From contig JBJXEW010000029.1 in the NCBI GenBank assembly GCA_046156035.1, positions 1-64,000 on the forward strand: DNA of 64,000 nt. Reading direction: 5' to 3'. This document shows positions 54,838-62,645 of this stretch, piece by piece (the stretch's first letter is position 1; each line of letters begins with the position of its first letter). The notes beneath the pieces were generated by a model, which was not told the DNA's origin, ran no database searches, and saw only the letters and a program-made list of their open reading frames with translations. This DNA is from JAEUIX01 sp046156035 (GTDB lineage: Bacteria > Planctomycetota > Phycisphaerae > Phycisphaerales > UBA1924). Made by a program: the position numbers and the translations under genes.

Positions 54838-55226
54838 GCGCGCACCATGGCCTCGCTTATCGGAGTGAGCAAAATGGACGGCCACACCCGGCACGGAGGC
54901 CTCCTGAACTCTTCCTGCACCGATGAGTCTACTTGCTGCTGGGGCTATCGGCAAGTCCAATACCCAAGGTTGGGGACAACTGCCGTAGGGATTTCGCCCC
55001 ATACACCCGTTCAGATTCCAATCAGCGCTGCACCGTCAGGTCCGACCGATAAACCAAACATATACCGTTTGCTATGCGACGGTGTCGTTTGCACACGGTG
55101 AGCATATGGAAAACCACCGGAAACTGTCGAAGGAACGGGCTGGAGAAGCATCCCGGTGGGCTGGATTGCGTATCGAACATCGGGCATACTGTGATCGGCT
55201 CAACCGAGGGTTTGCCCCGAGGACCT
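54838..55226. other. Divergent intergenic region
   Basis: 389 bases between the pseudopilin and the ECF sigma factor with no convincing gene. The AT-rich patch around 55048-55075 (CCAAACATATACCGTTTGC) could hold a minus-strand promoter (TATATG-like -10), but -35 boxes are not clear in either direction. Open frames that run in from the sigma gene lack coding character. Confidence 0.5.
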
Positions 55227-55805
55227 ATGGCCGCGTCATTCGACAGTCAGGCCGTGGACTTGGAACTCATGCAGGGCGTTGCCGCGGGCAAGCCCGAATC
55301 AGTGGCGAAGTTGTACGACCGCTTTGGGTCTTTGGTGTATCGCATGGCGTATCAGGCATTGCCAGCACGAGCGGAAGCGGAAGACGCCGTTCAGGAAGTC
55401 TTCGTTCGCCTGTGGCGCACCGCCTCGAAGTACGATCCCGCCCGAGCCGCCCTGGTGACATGGGTGATGCTCATTTCCCGCCGCTATCTCGTCGACCGCC
55501 TCCGTCGCGCGCGGTCGTCGCTGCGGGCGGGCACGCTCGATGAGCGGCAGGCCGGCAACGACCGTGCTGCTGAACAGACCGAAGCCCTCTCCGACCGCCA
55601 CGAGCGCGTCGCCTCGCTCATGAAGCACATCGATCAACTCCCCGACCTGCAGCGCACCGTGGTGGTCCGCGCCTACCTCAACGGCCAGACGCTTCGGCAG
55701 ATCGGCGAAGAACTCAACACCCCGCTCGGCACCGTCAAATCGGCTCTCAGCCGCGCCCTTGTCCGCCTCCGCGAGCGTGAACTCAGCGAAGAGACTGCAT
55801 CATGA
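55227..55805 (+). CDS. ECF-type RNA polymerase sigma factor
   Basis: 192 residues from ATG 55227 (GAGGA five bases upstream). Region 2 is SVAKLYDRFGSLVYRMAYQALP then AEDAVQEVFVRLWRTASKYDPARAALVTWVMLISRRYLVDRLRR. Region 4 is LNGQTLRQIGEELNTPLGTVKSALSRALVRLRE. The 4-base ATGA overlap with the next gene implies translational coupling. The pattern resembles SigK-type sigma factors, which are paired with RskA-like membrane anti-sigmas, and that partner follows. Confidence 0.92.
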   Translation: MAASFDSQAVDLELMQGVAAGKPESVAKLYDRFGSLVYRMAYQALPARAEAEDAVQEVFVRLWRTASKYDPARAALVTWVMLISRRYLVDRLRRARSSLRAGTLDERQAGNDRAAEQTEALSDRHERVASLMKHIDQLPDLQRTVVVRAYLNGQTLRQIGEELNTPLGTVKSALSRALVRLRERELSEETAS

Positions 55806-56656
55806 ACAACGCCCACAACCCCAACCCCCGCTCGCCCATGAACGACCCGCTCCGCACGAGCGATCTGTACGAACTCGCGTCGCTCGACGCGATGGGCGTG
55901 CTCGACGAGGGTGAGCGCAAGGCCTTCGAGGCCGCGCTGCTCGCCGCGACGCCGGCCGTGCAGTTGCAGATCCGCCTGCAGCAGGCCCGCGCCTCGGAGA
56001 TCGAGCACCTCCTGCCGCGTGTCGAAGCGCCCGGCTCGCTCCGCCAGCGCGTGATCGACGCCGTCATGCACGCCGTGGGCACCGCCCGCCAGCACGAGGC
56101 CGGCCGCACGAGCCCCTCCCTCCTCCCCAGCCGCGGCGTGCCCGCCCTGTGGCGCACGCTCTCGGTGGTCTGCGCGGCCGCCGCGGTCGCCATCGGTGTG
56201 GCCAACTTCCAGATGCGGTCCGACTATCGCGAGATGGAAGCCGCGTTCATGACCAACGCCGCGACCGACGTGTTCATCAAGGAGTTCGGCCCCAAGTTCG
56301 AGCAGGCCCTTGTCTCCCCCGCCACGCGTTTCGTGCAGTTCAACCCCGCCGTGGTGAACGCATCGAGCGGCCGCAGTTCCAGCGGCATGGCCGTGCTGCT
56401 CATGAACACCGAGACCAAGGCCGCGCAGTTTTATGGCAAGGACCTGCCCGAGAACTCCGGCACGTACGCGCTCGTCGTGCTCCGCCCGGACGGCTCGTTG
56501 GGCCAGCCCCTGCTCACCTTCAAGGCCACGGGCACCAAGGTCGTGAAAGACCTGGACTCGATCATCATCCCCAGCGGCTCATCGCTGGCGCTCACGAACG
56601 TGCCCGCCGACCAGCCCGACACGCAGCGGATGCTGCTGCGAAGCAACAGCCTCTGA
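55802..56656 (+). CDS. RskA-like transmembrane anti-sigma factor
   Basis: 284 residues. The cytoplasmic N-terminus (YELASLDAMGVLDEGERKAFEAALLAATP) is the anti-sigma K type ASD helical domain without a zinc motif. One transmembrane helix (about 118-135, ALWRTLSVVCAAAAVAIGVAN) follows, then an outside RskA C-terminal domain (MAVLLMNTETKAAQFYGKDLP, TYALVVLRPDGS, IPSGSSLALTN). It sequesters the sigma factor encoded just upstream until the outside domain is triggered. Its ATG overlaps the sigma stop. A strong terminator follows at 56691-56721. Confidence 0.9.
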   Translation: MNNAHNPNPRSPMNDPLRTSDLYELASLDAMGVLDEGERKAFEAALLAATPAVQLQIRLQQARASEIEHLLPRVEAPGSLRQRVIDAVMHAVGTARQHEAGRTSPSLLPSRGVPALWRTLSVVCAAAAVAIGVANFQMRSDYREMEAAFMTNAATDVFIKEFGPKFEQALVSPATRFVQFNPAVVNASSGRSSSGMAVLLMNTETKAAQFYGKDLPENSGTYALVVLRPDGSLGQPLLTFKATGTKVVKDLDSIIIPSGSSLALTNVPADQPDTQRMLLRSNSL

Positions 56657-56690
56657 CGCGGCCGTGATCCCTTCAACTCCGACGAAACAC

Positions 56691-56721
56691 GAAAGGCCCC
56701 GGACTGCTCCGGGGCCTTTTT
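56691..56721. terminator. Rho-independent terminator (bidirectional)
   Basis: The 9-bp stem AGGCCCCGG / CCGGGGCCT (56694-56702 and 56709-56717) with a 6-base loop ends in TTTTT on the plus strand; on the minus strand it is followed by TTTCG. It separates the anti-sigma and iscA genes, which converge. Confidence 0.85.
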
Positions 56722-56751
56722 CATTGTTCGGCACGCCAGCCACCGGCATGT

Positions 56752-57132
56752 TCACGCGCTGAAACTCGACCCGCACCCGCAACTGCTCGTGGCGTTGGGG
56801 TTCTTGAACACGAAGCCGCGGCCCATCAGTTCGTCCTTGAAATCCACCTCGGTGCCCGAGAGGTAGAGCATGCTCTTGGGGTCGCAGATCACCTTGATGC
56901 CGTGCACCTCGAACTCCTCGTCCGTCTCCTTCTGGGTCTCCGTCAGGTCCAGCAAGTAGGAGAAGCCCGAGCAGCCGCCGCCCTTCACGCCCACGCGCAG
57001 GCGGACCTTGCCCACGTCAAGTTCCTGGGCCTTGATGATGGTGCGGATTTCTTCGGCGGCGCGGGCGGAGAGTTTGAGCGGCACATCGGTTGAGGGCGTT
57101 GTGGAGGGGAGGTTGGCGGTGTCGGTGGTCAT
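56752..57132 (-). CDS. iscA: A-type iron-sulfur cluster carrier (IscA/ErpA family)
   Basis: 126 residues. The A-type scaffold Cys residues are in GGCSGF and SCGCGSSF (C-x60-C-x-C pattern), with LRVGVKGGGCSGFSYLLD and GRGFVFKNPN around them. It receives Fe-S clusters from IscU and passes them to apo-proteins. It is the last gene of the isc unit (order iscS, inserted ORF, iscU, iscA), all minus strand. A 134-base gap separates it from iscU and could hold its own signals. Confidence 0.93.
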   Translation of the reverse strand: MTTDTANLPSTTPSTDVPLKLSARAAEEIRTIIKAQELDVGKVRLRVGVKGGGCSGFSYLLDLTETQKETDEEFEVHGIKVICDPKSMLYLSGTEVDFKDELMGRGFVFKNPNATSSCGCGSSFSA

Positions 57133-57266
57133 GAGCGAATCTCCGGTCGAGAGGGAAGTCGTGAATAGTACGGGCGCGATGCGGGGCCGGTTCGACGGAT
57201 CGCGGAGGGTCGCTGATGGAAGCGGCGGGGTGCCGGAGCACCTGCCGCCGAACCCGGCAGGGCCGA

Positions 57267-57701
57267 TCAGTGTGCCTGCGCGGCGTGGGCATCCGCCACG
57301 GGCAGACCGTTCTTCTGCTTGTAGTCGGCGATGGCCGCGCGGATGGCGTCCTCGGCGAGGACGGAGCAGTGAATCTTCACCGGCGGCAGGCTGAGTTCCT
57401 CCACGATCTGCGTGTTCTTGATCGCCAGGCCCTCATCCACGCTCTTGCCCTTGAGCCACTCCGTGGCGAGCGAGGAACTGGCAATGGCCGAGCCGCAGCC
57501 GAAGGTCTTGAACTTCGCGTCCTCGATCTTGCCGGTGGTTTCGTTCACCTTGATGCACAACTGCATCACGTCGCCGCACTCGGGCGCGCCGACGAGGCCG
57601 ACGCCGATCTTCTTGTCGGTCTTCATCTGCTCCTGCGAGCCGAAGTTGCCGACGTTGCGGGGGTTCTCGTAGTGGTCGATGATTTTGGGGCCGTAAGCCA
57701 T
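57267..57701 (-). CDS. iscU: Iron-sulfur cluster scaffold IscU
   Basis: 144 residues from the ATG at 57701. The three ligand Cys are in GAPECGDV, FKTFGCGSAIA and KIHCSVLAED, and the HscA-binding motif is LPPVK. It assembles [2Fe-2S] clusters on sulfur provided by IscS. Unusually, the octamer repeat array at 57705-57744 lies directly upstream and contains its ribosome binding site (GGAG, plus-strand 57709-57712). Confidence 0.95.
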   Translation of the reverse strand: MAYGPKIIDHYENPRNVGNFGSQEQMKTDKKIGVGLVGAPECGDVMQLCIKVNETTGKIEDAKFKTFGCGSAIASSSLATEWLKGKSVDEGLAIKNTQIVEELSLPPVKIHCSVLAEDAIRAAIADYKQKNGLPVADAHAAQAH

Positions 57702-57704
57702 TGC

Positions 57705-57744
57705 AAATCTCCAAATGGTCAAATGGCCAAATGGCCAAATGAAG
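57705..57744. repeat. Left octamer array (AAATGGCC)
   Basis: Five 8-bp units in the plus orientation, immediately upstream of iscU on the minus strand. It carries the iscU ribosome binding site, so pairing with the right array would hide it. Confidence 0.85.
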
Positions 57745-57750
57745 GCGGGG

Positions 57751-58203
57751 TCAGCCGCGAACGGATGCTCGCCGCTCAGGGGCCGTGCGAGCGAGGATGG
57801 TACCGACGATCTTCTTCATCTCGGCGAGTTCGATCAACAGCGGGTCGAGCCGCGCGGCGGGCAGCCAGGCGCGTCGGACCACCAACCGAAGCCAGAACCG
57901 TGTTTCCGCCATCTCCTTGATCGCGATGGTCATGCACTTGCGAAAGTCCTTGTCGCTCATCGCCTCGTCGGCCTCGGCGATGTTGGCCCCCACGGCCGAG
58001 CCAGCCGCGGCCACTTGCTCCACAATGCGCCGAAACCGCCCGTCCTTGTCCAGTTGCTCAGCAACGGCCACCGCTCGGTCGCTGAACGCCTCAGATCGCT
58101 CAAGAAACTCGGGTTTCAACCGACCCTTGCCCATATCCGCCCTCATCACCATGTCTCGCCCAATGAACCAACCCGCGACATTCACCGATTCCGATTTGGC
58201 CAT
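57751..58203 (-). CDS. Four-helix-bundle protein (23S rRNA intervening-sequence protein / Avd-like family)
   Basis: 150 residues, about 20 longer than usual because the first 23 (MAKSESVNVAGW...) are partly encoded by the repeat; the family-like part starts near MGKGRLKPEFLERSEAFSDRAVAVAEQL. Signature segments are VAAAGSAVGANIAEADEAMSDKDFRKCMTIAIKEMAETRFWLRLVVRR, which match the TIGR02436-type family (homologues in rRNA intervening sequences and as Avd in diversity-generating retroelements). These are basic, RNA-binding pentameric helical bundles; the function of stand-alone members is unclear. It may start at 58203 (ATG inside the right array) or at an ATG near 58149 or 58134. It lies between iscS and iscU with no cluster-assembly role known. 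Confidence 0.85.
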   Translation of the reverse strand: MAKSESVNVAGWFIGRDMVMRADMGKGRLKPEFLERSEAFSDRAVAVAEQLDKDGRFRRIVEQVAAAGSAVGANIAEADEAMSDKDFRKCMTIAIKEMAETRFWLRLVVRRAWLPAARLDPLLIELAEMKKIVGTILARTAPERRASVRG

Positions 58204-58231
58204 TTGTCCATTTGGTCATTTGGCCATTTCT
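58192..58231. repeat. Right octamer array (inverted)
   Basis: Five 8-bp units of the CCATTTGG form, inverted relative to the array at 57705. It supplies the likely ATG of the four-helix-bundle ORF on the minus strand (58201-58203). Confidence 0.85.
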
Positions 58232-58251
58232 GATCGCCGCCGCGGCGATCA
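58231..58251 (-). terminator. Perfect hairpin over the iscS stop codon
   Basis: TGATCGCCG / CGGCGATCA are 9-bp perfect arms with a 3-base loop. They cover the iscS stop and meet the right octamer array. There is no U-run after it, so it may mark the end of iscS as a processing or partial termination site rather than full termination. Confidence 0.5.
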
Positions 58252-59487
58252 GTGATGCGCCCACTCCACCTTGCTCAGGTCAATCCCCTCCTTGTGCATG
58301 TCGTAGAGCGGGCTCATCACCCGCAGTTTGTTCACCGCCTTGGTGATCTCGGCAATGGCGTAGTCGATCTGCTCCTCTGTGGTCCACTTGCCCAAACTCA
58401 GCCGCAAGGACGAGTGGGCCAGTTCATCGCCCACGCCCAGGGCCTTGAGCACGTAACTGGGCTCCAAACTCGCGCTGGTGCAGGCGCTCCCGCTGGAGCA
58501 GGCGATGTTCTTCACCGCCATCATCAGCCCCTCGCCCTCCACAAACCCGAAGGAGATGTTCGTGATGTGCGGCAGGCGCTTCTCCAGGTGCCCGTTGATC
58601 TTCGACACGTCCAGGGCCTTGGTCAGTTCCGTCTCCAGTTTCGTCCGCAGGCGAGACAGCCGGATCGCATCCGCCGCCATCTCCGCCAGCGCAATCTCGC
58701 ACGCCTTGCCGAACCCCACAATCCCCGTCACGTTCAGCGTGCCGCTGCGGAATCCGCGCTCCTGCCCGCCGCCATCCGCCAGCGCCTGCAACCGCACGCG
58801 CGGCCGGTGCCTGCGCACATACAGCGCCCCCACGCCCTTGGGCCCGTAAATCTTGTGGCTGCTCCAACTCAGCAGGTCAATCGCATCCGCATCCACGTTC
58901 GTGGGCATCTTGCCCACCCACTGCGTCGCGTCGGTGTGGAAGATGATCCCCTTCTCCTTGCACAGTTTGCCGATCGCGGGCACCTCGTTGATGCTCCCGA
59001 TCTCGTTGTTGGCCCACATGATCGTCACCAGGATCGTGTCAGGCCGGATCGCCGCTTTCACCGCCGCGGCCGTGATGATGCCGTCCTCACCCGGCTCCAA
59101 GAACGTGGCATCAAAGCCCTCCTTCACGAGGCGCTTCACGGGGTCGAGCACGGCCTTGTGCTCGTGCGTGGCGGAGATGATGTGCCCGCGGGCCTTGCTG
59201 CCGGCCGGGGCCTTCTCGTACAAGTAGGCTGCGCCCTTGATGGCCAGGTTGTTGCTCTCGGTGCTGCCGCTGGTGAAGATGATCTCCTTCTCGCTGGCAC
59301 CGATCAGTTTCGCCGCGCTCTGCCGCGCTTCATCCACGCCCTCCTCGGCCTGCCAGCCAAACTGGTGGTTCCGCGAGCCGGTGTTGCCGAACTTTTCGGT
59401 GAAGAACGGGAGCATGGCCTGCACCACGCGCGGGTCGCAGGGGGTTGTCGCGGCGTGGTCGAAGTACACGGGGAGTTTGAGGGACAT
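58249..59487 (-). CDS. iscS: Cysteine desulfurase IscS
   Basis: 412 residues from ATG 59487. The PLP Lys212 is in SWSSHKIYGPKG, the catalytic loop Cys336 is in SSGSACTSASLEPS, and YFDHAATTPCDP is the N-terminal signature, with THEHKAV and GFRSGTLN further on. It removes sulfur from cysteine for Fe-S clusters, tRNA thiolation and cofactors. Group I IscS type: the loop and length fit. It is the first gene of the isc unit; no iscR-like gene is present in the window, but a palindrome over the promoter may bind such a repressor. Confidence 0.95.
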   Translation of the reverse strand: MSLKLPVYFDHAATTPCDPRVVQAMLPFFTEKFGNTGSRNHQFGWQAEEGVDEARQSAAKLIGASEKEIIFTSGSTESNNLAIKGAAYLYEKAPAGSKARGHIISATHEHKAVLDPVKRLVKEGFDATFLEPGEDGIITAAAVKAAIRPDTILVTIMWANNEIGSINEVPAIGKLCKEKGIIFHTDATQWVGKMPTNVDADAIDLLSWSSHKIYGPKGVGALYVRRHRPRVRLQALADGGGQERGFRSGTLNVTGIVGFGKACEIALAEMAADAIRLSRLRTKLETELTKALDVSKINGHLEKRLPHITNISFGFVEGEGLMMAVKNIACSSGSACTSASLEPSYVLKALGVGDELAHSSLRLSLGKWTTEEQIDYAIAEITKAVNKLRVMSPLYDMHKEGIDLSKVEWAHH

Positions 59488-59619
59488 GATCGGGGTCTCC
59501 AACACGCGAGCCAGCCCCCGCAAGGGGACATGGCAGAAGGGAGGGGCTCAGGAACGTGCAACGGCACTGGTACCGACCCCACCGCAGCCTGCAGGGCATG
59601 CACACGGCGGGGCCCGCCT

Positions 59620-59644
59620 TAGAACGGTTCTAGAGAGGAGGATA
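59620..59644 (-). promoter_or_regulatory. isc operon promoter with overlapping palindromic operator
   Basis: The perfect 13-bp palindrome TAGAACGGTTCTA (59620-59632) lies just downstream of a minus-strand -10-like TATCCT (59639-59644). The start of transcription would fall near 59632, on the palindrome. The -35 region (CTCGCA, 17 bases up) is weak. The leader to iscS is about 145 bases. The rest of the 317-base gap 59488-59804 holds only the terminator at 59751-59780. Confidence 0.45.
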
Positions 59645-59750
59645 GCACCCTGACCGGGCATTGCGAGCCAGTCGCAGGGCCACGCGCCGGCCGGCGCCGC
59701 CGCCGGGGCGCCACGCCAGCGTCGCCCACGGCACTGCGGCCATGAGGCCA

Positions 59751-59780
59751 TGAAAAAGGCCCCGCTTCGCGCGGGGCCTT
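59751..59780 (-). terminator. Rho-independent terminator of the prepilin gene
   Basis: The 10-bp stem AAGGCCCCGC / GCGGGGCCTT has a 5-base loop (59766-59770). Read on the minus strand it ends in TTTTTCA. It lies 25 bases past the stop of the pilin-like gene at 59805. Confidence 0.88.
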
Positions 59781-59804
59781 GGTCTTGCCGATGTTGTTGA
59801 GAAC

Positions 59805-60980
59805 TCAGTTCTCCCGCTGCTTGCCGTTCACATCACGGCCACGCAACCCCTCCAACGTCCACTTCTGGTAGCCGAACAGGAAACCGATCGTGGGACCCCC
59901 TCCGGAGCGTCTCGCTGGCGGGGTGACCTCGGTGGGCCACAAAGGTGAGGCAGAATCACTCTCCGGGAACTCGTCGTAGCGGCAATCCTCAGCCTTCGAA
60001 ATCCTCTGGTTGATCTGCGTGCCGTGCAACCAGCCGCCCGTGTTGACATCAATGGACCGGACGACACGCACGCTGGAATCCCAGAACACGTTTGTCACCT
60101 GCGCGTACGGATGCTGGAACGGCACACCCACCTTGCCCGTCTGCCAGGCGATGCGGTCGAACATGAACACCTTGTCCGCTGGCGACTGCACATCACCAAC
60201 CCGTCGATTCGCATAGTACTTGCCGGGATTCATAATCGTGAACTGCGTCTGGTCGGACGTCTCGTGGTCCAAGTCTGGCAGGCCGCCCTGGTTGAAATCG
60301 GGCTGCAGGTGCGCTCGCGACGACTGGTAACTGCTCGAAAAGACGTAGATGGAACTGGTGCCGATGTAGCCGAGCGTTGCCGGGTTTTCCACACGCAAGT
60401 ACTCACCCGCATCCTGGATGATGCGCGTCAGGCCGCGATCCAGCGGGTTGGCGAACGACGGATCAGGCAACTTGCCCGACAGGTAGTTCAGCATCGCCAC
60501 CGGGTAGTACCGGTCGCGGACGGCCCGCCCGATTGAATCGGTCGCGTTCTTGTCGCTCAGGCCACCGCTGGCGGCCACCATGCGATCGATCGCATCAATG
60601 CTCATCGGGACGTTGACGCCGTTGTCGGCTGACGACAAGGTCTGGTTCCGACCCCACGAAGAGAGCGGGTTCTTCAGTTTCAAAAGGGGCAGACCGTTCG
60701 TCGAGAAAGCCCGGTTGTACGCCGGGATGTAATCCTTGAAGTCCGCCGCGTACGTCTGCACGCCGGTGCCCATGCCCTTCATGTTCGCCACGTTCTTGGC
60801 CTGCTTGCCGGCACGCCGGGCCTCCGCCAGGCCGGGCAGCAAGATCGCCACCAGCAGGGCCACGATGGCGATGACGACCAGAAGTTCGATCAGCGTGAAG
60901 GCCGATCGAGCCGCAGCCGCCGCCCACGCTTGGCGCGAGCGGGCGAGAGAGGCAATGGAATACCGCGAAATCTTCGACAT
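59805..60980 (-). CDS. Prepilin-like protein (DUF1559-type)
   Basis: 391 residues from ATG 60980 (GAGGAG six bases upstream). A leader with several basic residues is followed by SAFTLIELLVVIAIVALLVAILLPGLAEAR, a classic prepilin cleavage and methylation segment (Ala at -1, Glu at +5). The rest has a globular, aromatic-rich head with repeated SSA/GT motifs and QHPYAQVTNVFWDSSV near the end, like large planctomycete DUF1559 pilin-like proteins. Such proteins may build cell-surface fibres or ornaments. Separate from the 10-17 kb secretion locus. Confidence 0.85.
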   Translation of the reverse strand: MSKISRYSIASLARSRQAWAAAAARSAFTLIELLVVIAIVALLVAILLPGLAEARRAGKQAKNVANMKGMGTGVQTYAADFKDYIPAYNRAFSTNGLPLLKLKNPLSSWGRNQTLSSADNGVNVPMSIDAIDRMVAASGGLSDKNATDSIGRAVRDRYYPVAMLNYLSGKLPDPSFANPLDRGLTRIIQDAGEYLRVENPATLGYIGTSSIYVFSSSYQSSRAHLQPDFNQGGLPDLDHETSDQTQFTIMNPGKYYANRRVGDVQSPADKVFMFDRIAWQTGKVGVPFQHPYAQVTNVFWDSSVRVVRSIDVNTGGWLHGTQINQRISKAEDCRYDEFPESDSASPLWPTEVTPPARRSGGGPTIGFLFGYQKWTLEGLRGRDVNGKQREN

Positions 60981-61371
60981 GGGTTGCTCCTCGGATTGCC
61001 GAGCGTACGAGACTCTGCGGCCACAGAACGCGGCCACACGTTGGGGTGCCGACTGTAGGTTCGCAGATTCCAGAGTCGAGGTTCCGGCCATTTCTGGAGA
61101 TTTCGGCCCGAGCAGCGAGAAAATCGACGAAATACCGAACACACTCCGATCATGTCCTGCATCCCGTCTCCCTGTTTTCTCTTGGATTCCGCCACATTCC
61201 TTCCGGCTGTCGCCTGTCCCCTCACCCCTGTGCCCGTCTCTACTAGGGATTCCGCCTCGACCCGCGCGATCCGTGAACGTTCCTTCACAAAAACATACTC
61301 GTTTGTCTATTCTCTGCGCCCACGGTCCCCCCCCACCGCCGCGCTCCGTTCCCTTCCCGAGGCGTGCACTC
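60981..61371. other. Divergent intergenic region
   Basis: 391 bases between the prepilin-like gene and the cold-shock gene, with no gene of its own. It holds the promoter at 61284-61313. A lower-GC stretch lies around 61040-61150 and 61280-61315. No strong hairpin was seen. Confidence 0.5.
61284..61313 (+). promoter_or_regulatory. Promoter of the cold-shock gene
   Basis: TTCACA (61284-61289) and TATTCT (61308-61313) are 18 bases apart in an AT-rich window. Transcription would start near 61320, giving a leader of about 50 bases. Confidence 0.5.
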
Positions 61372-61680
61372 ATGAGTCATGGCACCGACAGCATCAGCAA
61401 CGCCGAGGGGGTGGTGAAGTGGTTCGATCCGAAGAAGGGGTTCGGATTCGTGATCGGCCCCGAAGGGCAGGACATCTTCGTTCACTACACCAAGATCGAA
61501 GGCGAGGGCTTCCGGGTCTTGAAGGACGCGACCCTGGTCGTCTACGACGCGGAGAAAACCGACAAGGGCTGGCACGCCAGCCGCGTCTGCCGCGCCCCCA
61601 CCGCCGACGACCCCGCTTCCGCGTCGTCACCGTCCGTCGCGTCGATCAAGCACTCGCACGCCCGCACGCCGCGCCGGTAG
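61372..61680 (+). CDS. Cold-shock-domain protein with C-terminal extension
   Basis: 102 residues. The cold-shock domain has GVVKWFDPKKGFGFVIGPEG (RNP1 KGFGFV) and DIFVHYTKIEGEGFRVL (RNP2 variant VFVH), for binding single-stranded RNA and DNA. The first 10 residues and a Ser/Ala/His-rich tail of about 30 (ADDPASASSPSVASIKHSHA) are extra compared with the usual 66-70 residues. It probably acts as an RNA chaperone or translation modulator. ATG 61372 is the only fitting start. Confidence 0.9.
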   Translation: MSHGTDSISNAEGVVKWFDPKKGFGFVIGPEGQDIFVHYTKIEGEGFRVLKDATLVVYDAEKTDKGWHASRVCRAPTADDPASASSPSVASIKHSHARTPRR

Positions 61681-61687
61681 GCATAGA

Positions 61688-61708
61688 CCGCCGCCAAGCA
61701 CGCGGCGG
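61688..61708. terminator. Stem-loop after the cold-shock gene
   Basis: CCGCCGC (61688-61694) pairs with GCGGCGG (61702-61708) over a 7-base loop, eight bases past the stop. There is no T-run, so it may only be a weak terminator or a 3'-end stabiliser. Confidence 0.4.
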
Positions 61709-61726
61709 GCGAACAATCGCCCTCAC

Positions 61727-62602
61727 TTGACAGGCACCTTCTTCATCGGCCTTGGGGTTGGTCTGCTCGCGGGCTCGCTTGCCGCGGCCGCGCTGCTGCA
61801 CCGCCACGTTCGCCGCACGCGCGCGGCCGAACGCCGCGCCCAGGCGGCCGAACGCCTGGCGGAACTGGGGGCCATGACCAGCGGGCTGGCCCACGAGATC
61901 AAGAACCCGCTCTCGACGGTGAGCCTGAACGCGCAACTTCTGGCCGAGGGCGTGGGCGACCTGAGCACCGATGCGGAAGCCAAGGCCCGCCTCACCAACC
62001 GCGTGCAGGCTCTGCGCCGCGAGACGGAACGCCTGCGCGGCATCCTCAGCGATTTTCTCGAGTTCGCCGGTGAACTCCGCCCGGTTCCCGCCCCCACCGA
62101 CCTCAACGCCCTCGTGGAAGAACTCGCCGAGTTCTTCCGGCCCGAGGCCCAGCGCCAGGCCGTGGAACTGCGCACAGACCTGACCGACAGGCCGCTGATC
62201 GCCCACGTGGACGCGCGGCTGCTCAAGCAGGCCCTGCTCAACCTGCTGCTCAACGCCACGCAGGCCATGGGCGCGACCGCCGCGCCAACCGGCGAAGGGC
62301 CCGCCTCCGCCGTGCCGGGCCGGCGCGTGGGCGACCTGTTCGTGCGCACACGCATCGGCCGAGACGACCAGCGCCAGCGCGTGGCCGAGGTGCATGTGAT
62401 CGACACCGGCCCGGGCATGGCGGCCGACGTGCTGGAGAATATCTTCAACCCCTACTACACCACCAAGGCCGGGGGCACGGGCCTGGGGCTGCCCACCTCG
62501 CGCCGCATCATCGAGGCCCACCACGGCCGCATTGAAGTGCACACCGAGCCGGGCAAGGGCACAGACTTCACCATCATCCTTCCCCTGCACGATGCCGGCT
62601 GA
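61727..62602 (+). CDS. Orphan sensor histidine kinase
   Basis: 291 residues. One N-terminal transmembrane helix (about 5-24). The HisKA dimerisation and phospho-acceptor helix holds HEIKNPLSTVSLNAQLL (phospho-His near residue 56), and the HATPase_c domain has the N box LLNLLLNATQAM, G1 DTGPGMAADVL, the F box NIFNPYYTTK and the G2 loop GGTGLGL. There is no sensory domain beyond the helix. It starts with TTG at 61727, since no in-frame ATG precedes the helix. No response regulator is adjacent, so its partner is elsewhere. Confidence 0.88.
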   Translation: MTGTFFIGLGVGLLAGSLAAAALLHRHVRRTRAAERRAQAAERLAELGAMTSGLAHEIKNPLSTVSLNAQLLAEGVGDLSTDAEAKARLTNRVQALRRETERLRGILSDFLEFAGELRPVPAPTDLNALVEELAEFFRPEAQRQAVELRTDLTDRPLIAHVDARLLKQALLNLLLNATQAMGATAAPTGEGPASAVPGRRVGDLFVRTRIGRDDQRQRVAEVHVIDTGPGMAADVLENIFNPYYTTKAGGTGLGLPTSRRIIEAHHGRIEVHTEPGKGTDFTIILPLHDAG

Positions 62603-62645
62603 TCGGTGCGCACGCCCCCCCCACGCTCCTGGCTACGCTCTGCGC

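Larger units (their letters stand above)
57705..58231. mobile_element. Four-helix-bundle ORF bounded by inverted octamer arrays (putative intervening-sequence-like unit)
   Basis: The left array at 57705-57744 reads AAATCTCC, AAATGGTC, AAATGGCC, AAATGGCC, AAATGAAG. The right array at 58192-58231 is the inverse (CGATTTGG, CCATTTGT, CCATTTGG, TCATTTGG, CCATTTCT). In a 38-base alignment of one arm to the inverse of the other, 31 positions match. The unit splits iscS from iscU in one strand direction, has no transposase and carries one ORF. As RNA it can form a stem with the ORF in the loop, as rRNA intervening sequences do. Calling it a mobile unit is inference. Confidence 0.5.

Noticed and set aside
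57751..58203. Diversity-generating retroelement (Avd-like protein)
   Set aside because: No reverse transcriptase, template repeat or variable repeat is present near the ORF; the arrays are 8-bp repeats, not TR/VR pairs.
57705..58231. Insertion sequence
   Set aside because: No transposase ORF and no target-site duplication can be seen; the ends are tandem octamers rather than unique terminal repeats.
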